Shown here: piece after piece, positions 1 to 7,448 of the stretch | Layout of the letters: each line of letters starts with the position of its first letter | Position numbering within the stretch: the first letter of the stretch is position 1 | The notes under the pieces: generated by a model | The model's input: the letters and a program-made list of their open reading frames with translations, nothing else | Databases searched by the model: none | Told to the model about the DNA's origin: nothing | DNA from: JAIBBG01 sp043748015 | GTDB taxonomy: Bacteria > Bacteroidota > Bacteroidia > Flavobacteriales_D > Sanyastnellaceae | Length of the DNA: 19,608 bases | Direction of reading: 5' to 3' | NCBI GenBank assembly: GCA_043748015.1 | Contig: JAYTOA010000072.1 | Span: 1-19,608 of the forward strand | Made by a program: the position numbers and the translations under genes

Positions 1-143
1 ACAAACCAACCTGTTCCGGTTTCTGCTTTCAGTTTCTTGGCCACTTCAAGCGCCTCACCCGGAGAGTGAGCAACGTATCCGCGCTGCACTGCCACGCCAT
101 ACTTGGCTAAAATCGATTTTCCCTGATATTCGTGAATGTTCAT
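1..143 (-). CDS. sucC: Succinyl-CoA ligase (ADP-forming) beta subunit, N-terminal fragment
   Basis: Only the first 47 codons lie in the window; the gene runs off the left edge. The ATG is the complement of 141-143. The translation begins MNIHEYQGKSILAKYGVAV, the characteristic opening of SucC, whose N-terminus forms the ATP-grasp domain. In the TCA cycle the enzyme, with SucD, interconverts succinyl-CoA and succinate with ADP/ATP. A weak -7-like box (TACTTTCG on the minus strand, 162-169) lies 18 nt upstream. The gene diverges from the ABC ATPase gene, with a 158-bp gap made largely of 8-bp repeats. The N-terminal match makes the family call firm; the catalytic part is not visible. Confidence 0.9.
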   Translation of the reverse strand, partial: MNIHEYQGKSILAKYGVAVQRGYVAHSPGEALEVAKKLKAETGTGWF

Positions 144-172
144 AGAGTCTTTTTTGTGAGGCGAAAGTAAGT

Positions 173-220
173 TGAGAATTGTGATTTGGGGATTTGATGA
201 GTTGGAGATTTGATGATTTA
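173..220. repeat. Degenerate 8-bp periodic array (GTGATTTG type)
   Basis: Read in steps of eight from 181, the units are GTGATTTG, GGGATTTG, then ATGAGTTG, GAGATTTG, ATGATTTA; 173-180 (TGAGAATT) is a poorer copy. The units keep a G/A-G-A-T-T-T-G core while varying at other positions. The array lies between the divergent sucC and ABC ATPase genes. The same unit type recurs on the opposite strand at 15877-15916. Confidence 0.7.
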
Positions 221-246
221 TTGAATCCTTCGATTGACGCGCGTTC

Positions 247-286
247 CCTATAATCCCATAATCCTGCATACCTATAATCCTCATGC
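247..286. repeat. Second 8-bp periodic array (CCTATAAT type)
   Basis: Five consecutive 8-mers are visible: CCTATAAT, CCCATAAT, then CCTGCATA, CCTATAAT, CCTCATGC. It has the same period as the array at 173-220 but a different unit. It ends directly before the -7 box of the ABC ATPase gene, so it would occupy the -33 region of that promoter. Confidence 0.65.
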
Positions 287-288
287 GA

Positions 289-296
289 TACTTTTG
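289..296 (+). promoter_or_regulatory. Bacteroidota -7 box (TACTTTTG) before the ABC ATPase gene
   Basis: The octamer TACTTTTG matches TAnnTTTG exactly and ends 5 nt before the ATG at 302. No good TTTG -33 element is visible at the usual spacing. The short distance implies a leaderless or nearly leaderless mRNA. Confidence 0.55.
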
Positions 297-301
297 CCCC
301 A

Positions 302-949
302 ATGATAACTGCAACAGGAATAACCAAATCATACGGAAATCTTCAAGTATTAAAAGGTGTAGACGTTGAGATCGCTAAAGGAGAGGTCGTGTCTATTGTC
401 GGCGCATCGGGTGCGGGAAAGAGTACGCTGCTGCATATCATCGGCACACTCGACAAACCTGATGCAGGCGAATTGATGTTCGAGAACAAGATGATCACCA
501 ATCTCAATGCACGCCTGCTCGCCGATTTCCGCAATACTCATGTGGGATTTATTTTTCAGTTTCACAATTTGTTGCCGGAATTCACAGCGCTGGAAAATGT
601 TTGCATTCCTTCTTACATAGCGAAAAAATCCAGAGCAGAATCTGAAGCACGCGCTGAAGAACTCTTGCAGTTTCTCGGACTAGGCGATCGCACCGATCAC
701 AAACCGAATCAACTCAGTGGCGGCGAACAGCAGCGTGTTGCTGTTGCGAGAGCATTGATGAATCAACCCGACGTAATCCTCGCTGATGAACCTTCTGGTA
801 ATCTCGACTCAAAAAACGCACGCGAACTCCATCAACTTTTCTTCTCGCTGCGTGAAAAATTCAATCAGACGTTTATCATCGTTACGCACAATGAAGAACT
901 CGCGCGGATGGCGGATCGAACCCTCGTCATGACCGACGGGCGGCTATAA
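302..949 (+). CDS. ABC transporter ATP-binding protein, LolD/MacB type
   Basis: This 215-aa nucleotide-binding subunit has every core motif: Walker A GASGAGKS (residues 34-41), Q-loop Gln86, signature LSGGEQQR (138-145), Walker B ending in ADEPSGNLD (161-169) and H-loop His196. The length and the LSGGEQQR/EPSGNLD wording are typical of the LolD/MacB/FtsE group, which powers FtsX/LolE-type permeases. LolD works at the inner membrane to release lipoproteins to the LolA chaperone. No permease gene is adjacent, so the partner must lie elsewhere and the substrate cannot be assigned; lolD is the best guess. The ATG lies 5 nt after a perfect TAnnTTTG box. Downstream is a 425-bp gap rich in 7-bp repeats. 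Confidence 0.85.
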   Translation: MITATGITKSYGNLQVLKGVDVEIAKGEVVSIVGASGAGKSTLLHIIGTLDKPDAGELMFENKMITNLNARLLADFRNTHVGFIFQFHNLLPEFTALENVCIPSYIAKKSRAESEARAEELLQFLGLGDRTDHKPNQLSGGEQQRVAVARALMNQPDVILADEPSGNLDSKNARELHQLFFSLREKFNQTFIIVTHNEELARMADRTLVMTDGRL

Positions 950-996
950 ACACCAATCTAGTGTGCCCTATGCGTAGTTGTTTTTTTAGTTGAAAA

Positions 997-1161
997 GTTC
1001 AGAGTTTGGAGTTCAGAGTTCGCGCGGTGTCCATGCCTAAAGTGACAGGTTGTTAGTTGTCATGAATAGTTCGAAGTTCAGAGGTTAGATTTCTTGCGGG
1101 TGGCAGTCTGCGGCGCATGAGTTATTCACTTTTTCGAATAGTTCAAAGTTTAGAGTTCGGG
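997..1161 (+). repeat. Three heptad arrays (GTTCAGA type), left side of the four-helix-bundle gene
   Basis: Perfect 7-bp phasing is seen in three blocks. Block 997-1024 has four units (GTTCAGA, GTTTGGA, GTTCAGA, GTTCGCG). Block 1069-1089 has three (GTTCGAA, GTTCAGA, GGTTAGA). Block 1141-1161 has three (GTTCAAA, GTTTAGA, GTTCGGG). All run in the same orientation. Blocks 1 and 3 end in a GC-rich tail (CGCGG, CGAAG). They lie in the 950-1374 gap between the ABC ATPase and the four-helix-bundle gene. I see nothing further in 1162-1374 apart from a possible -7-like GAATTTTG at 1363-1370. Confidence 0.8.
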
Positions 1162-1374
1162 CGAAGCCCTATGTTCCACTCATGAAGGCTTGCTGCAACT
1201 GAACTTACTTGAAATTCTGTAAAATTTTATTCTTTGTTATGTTGCCACTGAATCTTAGAAAATGAATTAATATAGGGTAGAGCAAATTTTAGACGATTGA
1301 AGTTATTCAGTTTATGCCTTTTTATTGCATAGGTAACAATGATGCATTAGGACAGTTTGATTGAATTTTGTCGT

Positions 1375-1764
1375 GTGGCGACGATCCAAAAATTTGAAGA
1401 TTTACTATGTTGGAAAAAAGCAAGGCAGCTTCATGCTTTGATATACGAGCGCGCAATTGTTCCTCCTTTCTCAAAGGATTATGAGCACAAAGACCAAATC
1501 CTTGCGTCATCAGGAAGTGCGATGGATCTCATTGCAGAGGGATATGGCAGATACGGCAACAAAGAATTTATCCATTTTCTTACAATGGCATCTGGTTCGT
1601 TGTGCGAAACGAAGTCGCAACTCTATCGCGCTTTCGATAAGAAATTCCTTTCAAAGGAAGAATTTGAAGTAATGATATGTCTGGCGGCAGGCACCCACAA
1701 TCTAATCGTGGCTCTATTCCATAAACTCAAGCAATCTGATCTAAAGGGACGAAAATTTATATAG
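1375..1764 (+). CDS. Four-helix-bundle protein (S23 / 23S rRNA intervening-sequence protein family)
   Basis: A protein of about 129 aa. I start it at the GTG at 1375, which gives MATIQKFEDLLCWKKARQLH, the usual opening of this family (ATI-x-x-FEDL-x-x-W-x-KAR). The frame stays open up to a TTG at 1357, but that would add six residues the family lacks. A GAATTTTG box ends 4 nt before the GTG. Family hallmarks include the AEGYGR motif (residues about 54-59) and FIHFLTMASGSLCE. Structures of this family form pentameric four-helix bundles related to Avd, the accessory protein of diversity-generating retroelement reverse transcriptases. The cellular role of stand-alone copies is not settled. No 23S rRNA gene or reverse transcriptase is nearby. 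The gene is bracketed by inverted 7-bp repeat arrays (997-1161 and 1850-1943). Confidence 0.9.
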   Translation: MATIQKFEDLLCWKKARQLHALIYERAIVPPFSKDYEHKDQILASSGSAMDLIAEGYGRYGNKEFIHFLTMASGSLCETKSQLYRAFDKKFLSKEEFEVMICLAAGTHNLIVALFHKLKQSDLKGRKFI

Positions 1765-1849
1765 TTGAAGAACCGGTTCCAATCACTTTCCTCCACAGAA
1801 TTCAAAACCTAAAAACAGAATGTGTCAATAGATTTCTGAGCAAAATTGA

Positions 1850-1943
1850 CACGAACTCTGAACTCCAAACTTTGAACTGTTCGTGGCCACAAATAACTTC
1901 ATACGCCACAAACCACCGCTCGCCCGAACTCCGAACTCTAAAC
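1850..1943 (-). repeat. Two heptad arrays in inverted orientation, right side of the four-helix-bundle gene
   Basis: On the minus strand, 1850-1877 reads as four heptads: GTTCAAA, GTTTGGA, GTTCAGA, GTTCGTG. Position by position this matches the left array at 997-1024 in 26 of 28 bases. A second block at 1923-1943 reads GTTTAGA, GTTCGGA, GTTCGGG and resembles the left block at 1141-1161. The four-helix-bundle gene therefore sits between inverted copies. The rest of 1765-2031 shows no gene; a -7-like box for the next gene is at 2017-2024. Confidence 0.8.
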
Positions 1944-2031
1944 TTATCTGCGATTCGCTTATATCTCACCCTTGATCTCCAAGAAGGTTTTGATACAAGA
2001 AACCGTATCACCGACTTACTTTCGCGTCCGT

Positions 2032-4113
2032 ATGAAATTCGTGCATCCAGAAATACTATGGGCGTTGACGGCGCTATCGATTCCTATCATCGTTCACCTT
2101 TTCAACTTCAGGAAATTCAAAAAGGTATTGTTTCCCAATGTTTCCTTTTTGAGAGAAATTAAACAGGAGACTCAGAGCAAAAGCAAGTTGAAGCACTTGC
2201 TGATTTTGTTGACGCGTTTACTTGCTATGGCTGCAATCATCTTAGCATTTGCGCAACCGTTTATGCCGACACCCGGAACAAGTGTGAACGTGGGTGGCAC
2301 TGCGATTTCAATTTATATTGATAATTCATTCAGCATGGAAGGCGCCGGTAAAGACGGTCGTCTACTGGATCTTGCTAAAAACAAAGCCATCGAGATTGCA
2401 AATTCATTTTCTCCTTCAGATAAGTTTCAATTACTCACAAGTGATTTCGAAGGTCGTCACCAGCGATTGGTAAGTCGTGAGGAAGTGATTGAGCTTATTC
2501 AGGAAGTGAAAGTTTCGCCTGTGAGCAGAAAGATTTCTGAAGTGGCTTCAAGACAACAGGATTTGTTGGTGAAGAGCGGTTTGGACAATCGTCGTGCATT
2601 CATTCTTTCCGATTTGCAACAATCGGTGACAGATTTGCGTGATGTGAAAAATGATTCCACTATTCAAGTGAACATAGTTCCTGATCGCGCCGAGAATATT
2701 TCCAATATGTATGTCGATTCTGTTTGGTTTGATACTCCAGTTCGTCAGTTGAATCAACCGGAAGTTTTACATGCGCGCATTGTAAATACAGGAAATGAAC
2801 TCCGAGAAAACATTGCGCTACAGCTGATGGTGAACGGTCAACAGAAAAGTGTCGCAACGGTAAATGTCGCTGCTGAAAATCAAACAGAAGTTTCAATCAC
2901 CTATACGAACACTGATCCGGGTTATAAAAAGTGCTTGCTCAAATTGAATGATCGTTCCATTGTGACTGACGATGATTATTTTTTTAGTTACAACGTCGCT
3001 GAACAAATTAGAGTGTATGAAGTCCGTGGCATTGCTGTCGATATTGATGCTGTGAAATCAGTTTTTTCAGACGATCCTTATTTCAATTTCTTCACGTCAA
3101 GTGAGAACAATATTGACTTTGGTGCATTTGCGCAACAGGATTTGATCATTCTCAATCAGTTAAAAAATATTTCCAGCGGTTTGATTTCTGAGATTGATAA
3201 ATTCACGAGAAGTGGTGGAAGTGTGCTGATTATTCCTTCATCCGAAATTGTGATGAACGAATACAACGATTTGCTTTCACGTCTGGAAATGGGACAAATC
3301 AGCGGAAAAATTTCAGGCAATAGAAGTAGTGATGGAACAGGAAAAGATCGTTACAGCAACAAAGTTTCTTCCGTCAACTACGATCACTACATTTTCAAAA
3401 ACGCATTTGAAAAAACCATTGGCAATGTTGATCTTCCACTAGTGAATAGCTATTACGAAATCGTCGCACCATCTCGTTCTACTACCGAGCCAATGATGGT
3501 GATGCAATCGGGTTCGCCATTCATGATTTCTAATGTAGTCGGCTCGGGAAGAGCATATCTCACGGCCACTTCATTGCGCAGTGAAGAAAGCAATTTTATC
3601 AGTCACGCATTCTTTCCAGCGTCACTTTTGCGCATTGCCGAGTTCAGTCAACCGGCTACTCAGCTTGCATATACTTTAGGAAAAGAGCAAGCAATCATCA
3701 TCCGGAATGTAAGCATGGGAAGTGAAGAAACTTTTCGATTGCGAGAACAAAATAGCGGTGTGGAATTCATTCCGGAACATCGCAACGCAGGTGGCAACAC
3801 GGAACTGTATGTTCACGCCGACATGCACACTGCAGGCAATTTTGATCTGACTCAGGGAGAAAAACAAATTGACGTTCTCTCATTCAATTTCGATCGCGCA
3901 GAATCTGATACACGTTCATTCACCGCAGATGCAATACGAGAAGTAATTGACGAGTTGGGTTGGTCAAACTGGAGCGTCCTCGATGGCACAGTGGAAAGCA
4001 TCGCGGCTTCGGCAGATGAATTGAAGGACGGAAAGAAGTATTGGTTTTCGCTGATCGTTGCGGCGCTTGTTTTTTTGGGTGTTGAGATTCTGTTGATTAA
4101 GTTTTGGAGGTGA
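2032..4113 (+). CDS. BatA/VWA-domain membrane protein
   Basis: A 693-aa protein. The start is the ATG at 2032 because MKFVHPEILWALTALSIPII is the canonical BatA N-terminal membrane domain; the frame is open further upstream but that part has no family resemblance. A TACTTTCG box ends 7 nt before this ATG. Two N-terminal membrane segments (about residues 8-26 and 55-77) precede a von Willebrand factor A domain whose metal site DNSFS starts at residue 97. A long periplasmic stretch follows, with a last membrane helix at about 669-691. Bat proteins are envelope proteins first described as the Bacteroides aerotolerance operon; this one is the stand-alone large type rather than BatA/BatB. The heptad arrays downstream and the pyrC-like gene 305 bp away do not suggest one operon. 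Confidence 0.85.
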   Translation: MKFVHPEILWALTALSIPIIVHLFNFRKFKKVLFPNVSFLREIKQETQSKSKLKHLLILLTRLLAMAAIILAFAQPFMPTPGTSVNVGGTAISIYIDNSFSMEGAGKDGRLLDLAKNKAIEIANSFSPSDKFQLLTSDFEGRHQRLVSREEVIELIQEVKVSPVSRKISEVASRQQDLLVKSGLDNRRAFILSDLQQSVTDLRDVKNDSTIQVNIVPDRAENISNMYVDSVWFDTPVRQLNQPEVLHARIVNTGNELRENIALQLMVNGQQKSVATVNVAAENQTEVSITYTNTDPGYKKCLLKLNDRSIVTDDDYFFSYNVAEQIRVYEVRGIAVDIDAVKSVFSDDPYFNFFTSSENNIDFGAFAQQDLIILNQLKNISSGLISEIDKFTRSGGSVLIIPSSEIVMNEYNDLLSRLEMGQISGKISGNRSSDGTGKDRYSNKVSSVNYDHYIFKNAFEKTIGNVDLPLVNSYYEIVAPSRSTTEPMMVMQSGSPFMISNVVGSGRAYLTATSLRSEESNFISHAFFPASLLRIAEFSQPATQLAYTLGKEQAIIIRNVSMGSEETFRLREQNSGVEFIPEHRNAGGNTELYVHADMHTAGNFDLTQGEKQIDVLSFNFDRAESDTRSFTADAIREVIDELGWSNWSVLDGTVESIAASADELKDGKKYWFSLIVAALVFLGVEILLIKFWR

Positions 4114-4123
4114 TCAGGGGAAA

Positions 4124-4322
4124 GTTCAGAATTTAGAGTTCGGAGTTCGCGCTGGAAGCGGTCTATTTTCTATGAATTTTTTTTGTGTTTGGAGGTTACT
4201 TAATCCCCAGAATTTTTGCATGTCAGAGAAAGATTCAATATGATTTTTCGATCCGGTCATTTCAAATACAAGACGCCCTGCACAACACAACCGTAATTCC
4301 GCACGAACTCCGAACGCTAAAC
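4124..4322. repeat. Inverted pair of heptad arrays without an enclosed gene
   Basis: Forward units at 4124-4151 are GTTCAGA, ATTTAGA, GTTCGGA, GTTCGCG. Inverted units at 4302-4322 read on the minus strand as GTTTAGC, GTTCGGA, GTTCGTG. The 150 bp between them holds no convincing coding sequence; a 68-codon minus-strand frame covering the repeats resembles nothing I know. This has the same arrangement as the arrays around the four-helix-bundle gene but is empty. Together with the tail up to 4418 it makes up the whole gap between the VWA gene and the pyrC-like gene. Confidence 0.7.
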
Positions 4323-4418
4323 TTCCGGACATCTGGCTTCAACGCGGTTCATTAAACATAAAGAAAGAATTTTTCGAATCTCCGAAGCTATTCTTCATTT
4401 CTTTGCGACTGAATTCCT

Positions 4419-5651
4419 ATGAAAACCCTCATCAAATCCGCTCTTATCATTGACACTAAGTCGCCGCATCATGGCAAGAAGCGGGATGTTTTGATGGATA
4501 AAGGGCGAATTGTTTCGATTGCCGCGAAAATGGAAGATGCAAAAGCAAAAGTGATTTCCGGTTCCGGATTGTGTATTTCTCCGGGATGGATTGATCTCAA
4601 AGCGAATTTTTGTGACCCGGGTTTTGAATTCAAAGAAGACATTGAAAGTGGATTGGACGCAGCACGCAAAGGCGGATTCAAGACTGTGGTACTTACCATT
4701 TCAACGCTTCCTGTCATTGATTCCAAAGGTTCATTTGAATATATCCGCAAGCGTGCATCGGGAAGCGATATTCGATTGATGGCAGCGGCGTGTTTGTCGG
4801 AGAAAATGGAAGGAAAGCAACTCAGTGAAATGTTCGATTTGCACCAGGCCGGCGCGGTGGCTTTTTCGGATGATAAAAACAATGTCTCCACGGAATTGAT
4901 GTCACGCGCACTTGAGTATTCAAAAAACTTTGGTGGTCTCGTGATGAGTTTTCCTTTTGATCAATCATTGTGTCAGCATGGACAGATCAACGAAGGACCG
5001 ATGAGTGTGTCGCTTGGTTTGAAAGGCATTCCGAATATTTCTGAAGAATTGCGTGTACAGCGCGACATAGAATTGTTGCGCTACAATGGCGGACGACTTC
5101 ACTTTACATTGATTTCTACCGCAAAAAGTGTGGACCTCATTCGCAAAGCAAAGAAGGAAGGATTGAATGTGACATGCGCAGTTGCGGCACATCAGTTTTC
5201 ATTTCTGGATGAAGACATGAAAAGTTTCGACACTCATTTGAAGGTACTTCCACCATTCAGATCAAAGGAAGATCGCAAGGCACTGATAGCAGGTTTGAAG
5301 GATGGCACCATCAATGCGATTTGCAGTGATCATTCCCCCGAAGACATAGAGCATAAAGTGAGAGAATTTGACCAAGCAGAATTTGGAATCAATGGCATCG
5401 AGACAGCATTCTGCTCAGCCTTCACATCTCTGGAAAAATTCCTGAGCATTGAGGAGTTAATTGCGGCATTAACATCAGGACCTGCACGTGTTTTGGGTTA
5501 TGACTTCAGTTCGATTGAAGAAGGACAACCAGCAGACGTCACTGTTTTTTCAACAACAGAAAACACGACATTTCATTCATTAGAAATGATGTCAAAGTCC
5601 GCAAACAATCCGTTTCTCGGAAAAACTCTACGCGGTAAAATAATTCTCTAA
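4419..5651 (+). CDS. Dihydroorotase homologue with degenerate active site (PyrC'-like)
   Basis: A 410-aa amidohydrolase-fold protein with the full class I dihydroorotase outline: PGWID after strand 1, GGFKT, FSDD, INEGPMSVSLGLKGIP, PPFRSKEDR, SDHSPED, and a C-terminal ADVTVF segment. Several metal and substrate positions are changed. The DxHxHxR motif reads DLKANFC, so both histidines and the arginine are lost. The MPNT segment reads LTIST. The HxED histidine region reads FPFD. The HVST histidine is Leu (LIST). The Asp of the TDHAP motif is kept. In the family such PyrC' proteins are non-catalytic partners of aspartate transcarbamoylase, PyrB, as in Pseudomonas. I infer a structural or moonlighting role here; pyrB is not in the window. 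It converges with the DUF3467 gene 7 bp away. Confidence 0.85.
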   Translation: MKTLIKSALIIDTKSPHHGKKRDVLMDKGRIVSIAAKMEDAKAKVISGSGLCISPGWIDLKANFCDPGFEFKEDIESGLDAARKGGFKTVVLTISTLPVIDSKGSFEYIRKRASGSDIRLMAAACLSEKMEGKQLSEMFDLHQAGAVAFSDDKNNVSTELMSRALEYSKNFGGLVMSFPFDQSLCQHGQINEGPMSVSLGLKGIPNISEELRVQRDIELLRYNGGRLHFTLISTAKSVDLIRKAKKEGLNVTCAVAAHQFSFLDEDMKSFDTHLKVLPPFRSKEDRKALIAGLKDGTINAICSDHSPEDIEHKVREFDQAEFGINGIETAFCSAFTSLEKFLSIEELIAALTSGPARVLGYDFSSIEEGQPADVTVFSTTENTTFHSLEMMSKSANNPFLGKTLRGKIIL

Positions 5652-5658
5652 ATTTAGA

Positions 5659-5991
5659 TTATGCCTGTCCCAAAGGACCACCGAAGTTCATCGGCATCAT
5701 ATGATCTTGTCCAAGTGTTTCTTGAATCTGACCGTGCTGCGCTTCATACTTTCCGATGTTGTCCATCAAAGCGCGCATCAATCTTTTCGCGTGTTGCGGA
5801 GTGAGGATAATACGAGATTGCACTTTCGCTTTTGGAACACCCGGCATCACTCGTATAAAGTCTATAACGAATTCTGCAGGAGAATGCGTGATTACCGCGA
5901 GGTTTGAGTAAACGCCTTGTGCCACCTCTTCGTTCAATTCTATATTGAGTTGCTGCTGTGGATTATTGTTGTTGTTATTGTTGTCAGCCAT
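5659..5991 (-). CDS. DUF3467 domain protein
   Basis: A 110-aa soluble protein. It opens MAD followed by seven consecutive asparagines and PQQQ, a low-complexity N-terminal tail encoded by AAT/AAC repeats (around 5963-5982). The DUF3467 core follows: EVAQGVYSNLAVITHSPAEF, then DFIRVMPGVPKAKVQSRIIL and TPQHAKRLMRALMDNIGKYE. The C-terminus is Met/Gly-rich. The family is widespread in Bacteroidota and its function is not established. The tail may vary in Asn number between relatives because it is a trinucleotide run. Transcription is convergent with the pyrC-like gene, and its own promoter must lie in the 273-bp gap at 5992-6264. Confidence 0.9.
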   Translation of the reverse strand: MADNNNNNNNPQQQLNIELNEEVAQGVYSNLAVITHSPAEFVIDFIRVMPGVPKAKVQSRIILTPQHAKRLMRALMDNIGKYEAQHGQIQETLGQDHMMPMNFGGPLGQA

Positions 5992-6215
5992 GTTGTTTTT
6001 TTTTGAGGGGGTAAAGGTCGGGAAGAATGTTGTGATTTTGGAGTATTCAATGTTTCAGGTATGTTTAAACCTCTTTCCATTCCAAAAGTTTGAGATTGCT
6101 TCAGCCTCGTCATTCCACATGATTACATCAATCATTAAAATCTCAACTACAGAAATCATAGGGAAATAAAAGTCCAACATCCTTCCATCTTTCAACTATT
6201 TCAATTGGCGTCCCC

Positions 6216-6229
6216 GGGAACCAGGAACC
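6216..6229. repeat. Two-unit GGTTCCT-type heptad repeat
   Basis: Two adjacent 7-mers, GGGAACC and AGGAACC (minus strand GGTTCCT, GGTTCCC), lie in the gap between the DUF3467 and yjjG genes. With only two units this is weak on its own. It is listed because the period matches the other intergenic arrays. Confidence 0.35.
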
Positions 6230-6264
6230 ATGTACAAACTCCGAAATATTGAGCGAAACATATT

Positions 6265-6993
6265 TCACAGTACACGCATCAATTCGGATAACTTATCAAT
6301 CGTGTATGTCGGCTTATAATTATGTCGAACAGGAACATGATCACCAACTTCGTTCATCATCACGTCAGTAGCGGTGATAAAAACCTGATCCATTCCAAAG
6401 TCGCGAGCGCCCAGGATATCTGCTTCCCAGTCATCACCAATCATCAAACTTTCTTCTTTGTTCGCACCTGTGAGTTGTAGAGCATATTCGAAAATACCGG
6501 CGTGTGGTTTGCGGATTCCGCAGTGTTCGCTGTTGATCACTTTGTTGAAGTAGGAGTGAAGATTGGCTGCCGTCATTTTGTGTCCCTGCACTTCAATGAA
6601 TCCATTGGTGATAATGTGCATTTCGTATTTATTGGAACAGTAATCCAGTAGAGCATGAGTGCCTTCCAATGTGTGTGATCTTCGAGGGCATTCATACATA
6701 AAATCATTGGCAAAAGCCTCTACGAAATTTTTGTCGACAACATGCGAGAGATCTGCAAACGCTCTTTCAAATCTCACATAACGCAACGATTCTTTATCAA
6801 TTTTCCCATCGCGATAAAGCGCCCATACTCTGTCGTTGTGATGAACATATCGTTTGCGAAACTGTTGGAAATCGACACCCGAAAGTTGTTCAGGATATCG
6901 TTCGAATAAAAGTTCCAACGCTTCGATGGTATTTTTTTTCAAATCCCACAATGTCCCGTCGAGGTCAAAAAAGAGGTGCTTGTATTTTTTCAA
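6265..6993 (-). CDS. yjjG: YjjG-family HAD nucleotidase (non-canonical pyrimidine nucleotidase)
   Basis: A 242-aa haloacid dehalogenase-type hydrolase. Motif I is FFDLDGTLWD with nucleophile Asp10 and Asp12. Motif II ends at Thr129 in IITNGF. Motif III is Lys162 in RKPHAGIF. Motif IV is IGDDWEAD with Asp187/Asp188. The helical cap lies between residues about 15 and 100. The RKPHAGIFEYAL and GDDWEADILGA wording fits the YjjG subgroup, which in E. coli dephosphorylates dUMP, dTMP and non-canonical pyrimidine nucleotides such as 5-fluoro-dUMP. The start is a TTG at 6991-6993, overlapping the TGA of the preceding membrane-protein gene (TTGA), which suggests translational coupling. It is the last gene of the upp, membrane protein, yjjG operon. 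Confidence 0.85.
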   Translation of the reverse strand: MKKYKHLFFDLDGTLWDLKKNTIEALELLFERYPEQLSGVDFQQFRKRYVHHNDRVWALYRDGKIDKESLRYVRFERAFADLSHVVDKNFVEAFANDFMYECPRRSHTLEGTHALLDYCSNKYEMHIITNGFIEVQGHKMTAANLHSYFNKVINSEHCGIRKPHAGIFEYALQLTGANKEESLMIGDDWEADILGARDFGMDQVFITATDVMMNEVGDHVPVRHNYKPTYTIDKLSELMRVL

Positions 6994-7448
6994 AATGATA
7001 ATCCGATATGTTTCATTCCATAAGCTGTGACAGAAAGAAATACCGACCAGCAGAAAAATGCAATAATGAGTTTTGGAAGTGCAGTTTCATTGTGACGATA
7101 GAGTTTCGCTCCGACAACTGAAGCAATTGGAACAGATATTAAACCTGAAATGAGCAAAAGGCCCATTAGTCCCCAGCGTTTCTTTACGCGAATAAACCAT
7201 CTGTTTCTTCTTGTGAAAATTTTGCGCTTGTGATTGAAGTGATGAGCAAGCCAATCGAAAATGATTTCACCAAAGTGAAAGAAGATAAACACGCCCAAAG
7301 CTGCTCCAGTGGATGATATGAGAATTACTTCAAGTAGATTCCAATCCTCTCCTCTTTCAGGTTTGAGAATCATCCCGAACGGAACGAAAAGGAATTTCAC
7401 TATCGTCAACATCCACCAACCAAATACGCGAAGAGCATATTGAACCAT
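6990..7448 (-). CDS. Small integral membrane protein, possibly small multidrug export family
   Basis: A 152-aa membrane protein with likely helices at about residues 6-27, 37-63, 92-117 and 124-145, and a very basic loop between helices 2 and 3 (KRKIFTRRNRWFIRVKKRWG). The segment WGLMGLLLISGLISVPIASV resembles the glycine/proline pattern of the putative small multidrug export family (PF06695), but I cannot confirm this. Its ATG (complement 7446-7448) shares one base with the upp stop codon, and its TGA overlaps the TTG of yjjG, so it sits inside a tightly coupled three-gene operon. Transport of a nucleobase or related compound would fit the context; that is inference only. Confidence 0.7.
   Translation of the reverse strand: MVQYALRVFGWWMLTIVKFLFVPFGMILKPERGEDWNLLEVILISSTGAALGVFIFFHFGEIIFDWLAHHFNHKRKIFTRRNRWFIRVKKRWGLMGLLLISGLISVPIASVVGAKLYRHNETALPKLIIAFFCWSVFLSVTAYGMKHIGLSF

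Noticed and set aside
1357..1374. Upstream TTG start for the four-helix-bundle protein
   Set aside because: The GTG at 1375 gives the family's usual N-terminus and stands at a short distance from a -7-like box; the extra six residues look non-native.
1375..1764. Four-helix-bundle gene as part of a diversity-generating retroelement
   Set aside because: No reverse transcriptase, template/variable repeat pair or variable lectin-type target is present in the window.
997..1943. Heptad arrays as a CRISPR array
   Set aside because: There are no spacers: units are 7 bp, directly adjacent and degenerate, and no cas gene is present.
1972..2031. Earlier start for the VWA protein
   Set aside because: The BatA N-terminal membrane domain begins exactly at the ATG at 2032, and the upstream codons overlap its likely promoter box.
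4126..4332. 68-codon minus-strand frame between the VWA and pyrC-like genes
   Set aside because: Both ends are made of the heptad repeats; it does not resemble the four-helix-bundle family or any other I know.
5963..5985. Asn-codon run in the DUF3467 gene as a phase-variation tract
   Set aside because: It is a trinucleotide repeat with mixed AAT/AAC codons, so unit changes keep the frame and only alter tail length.
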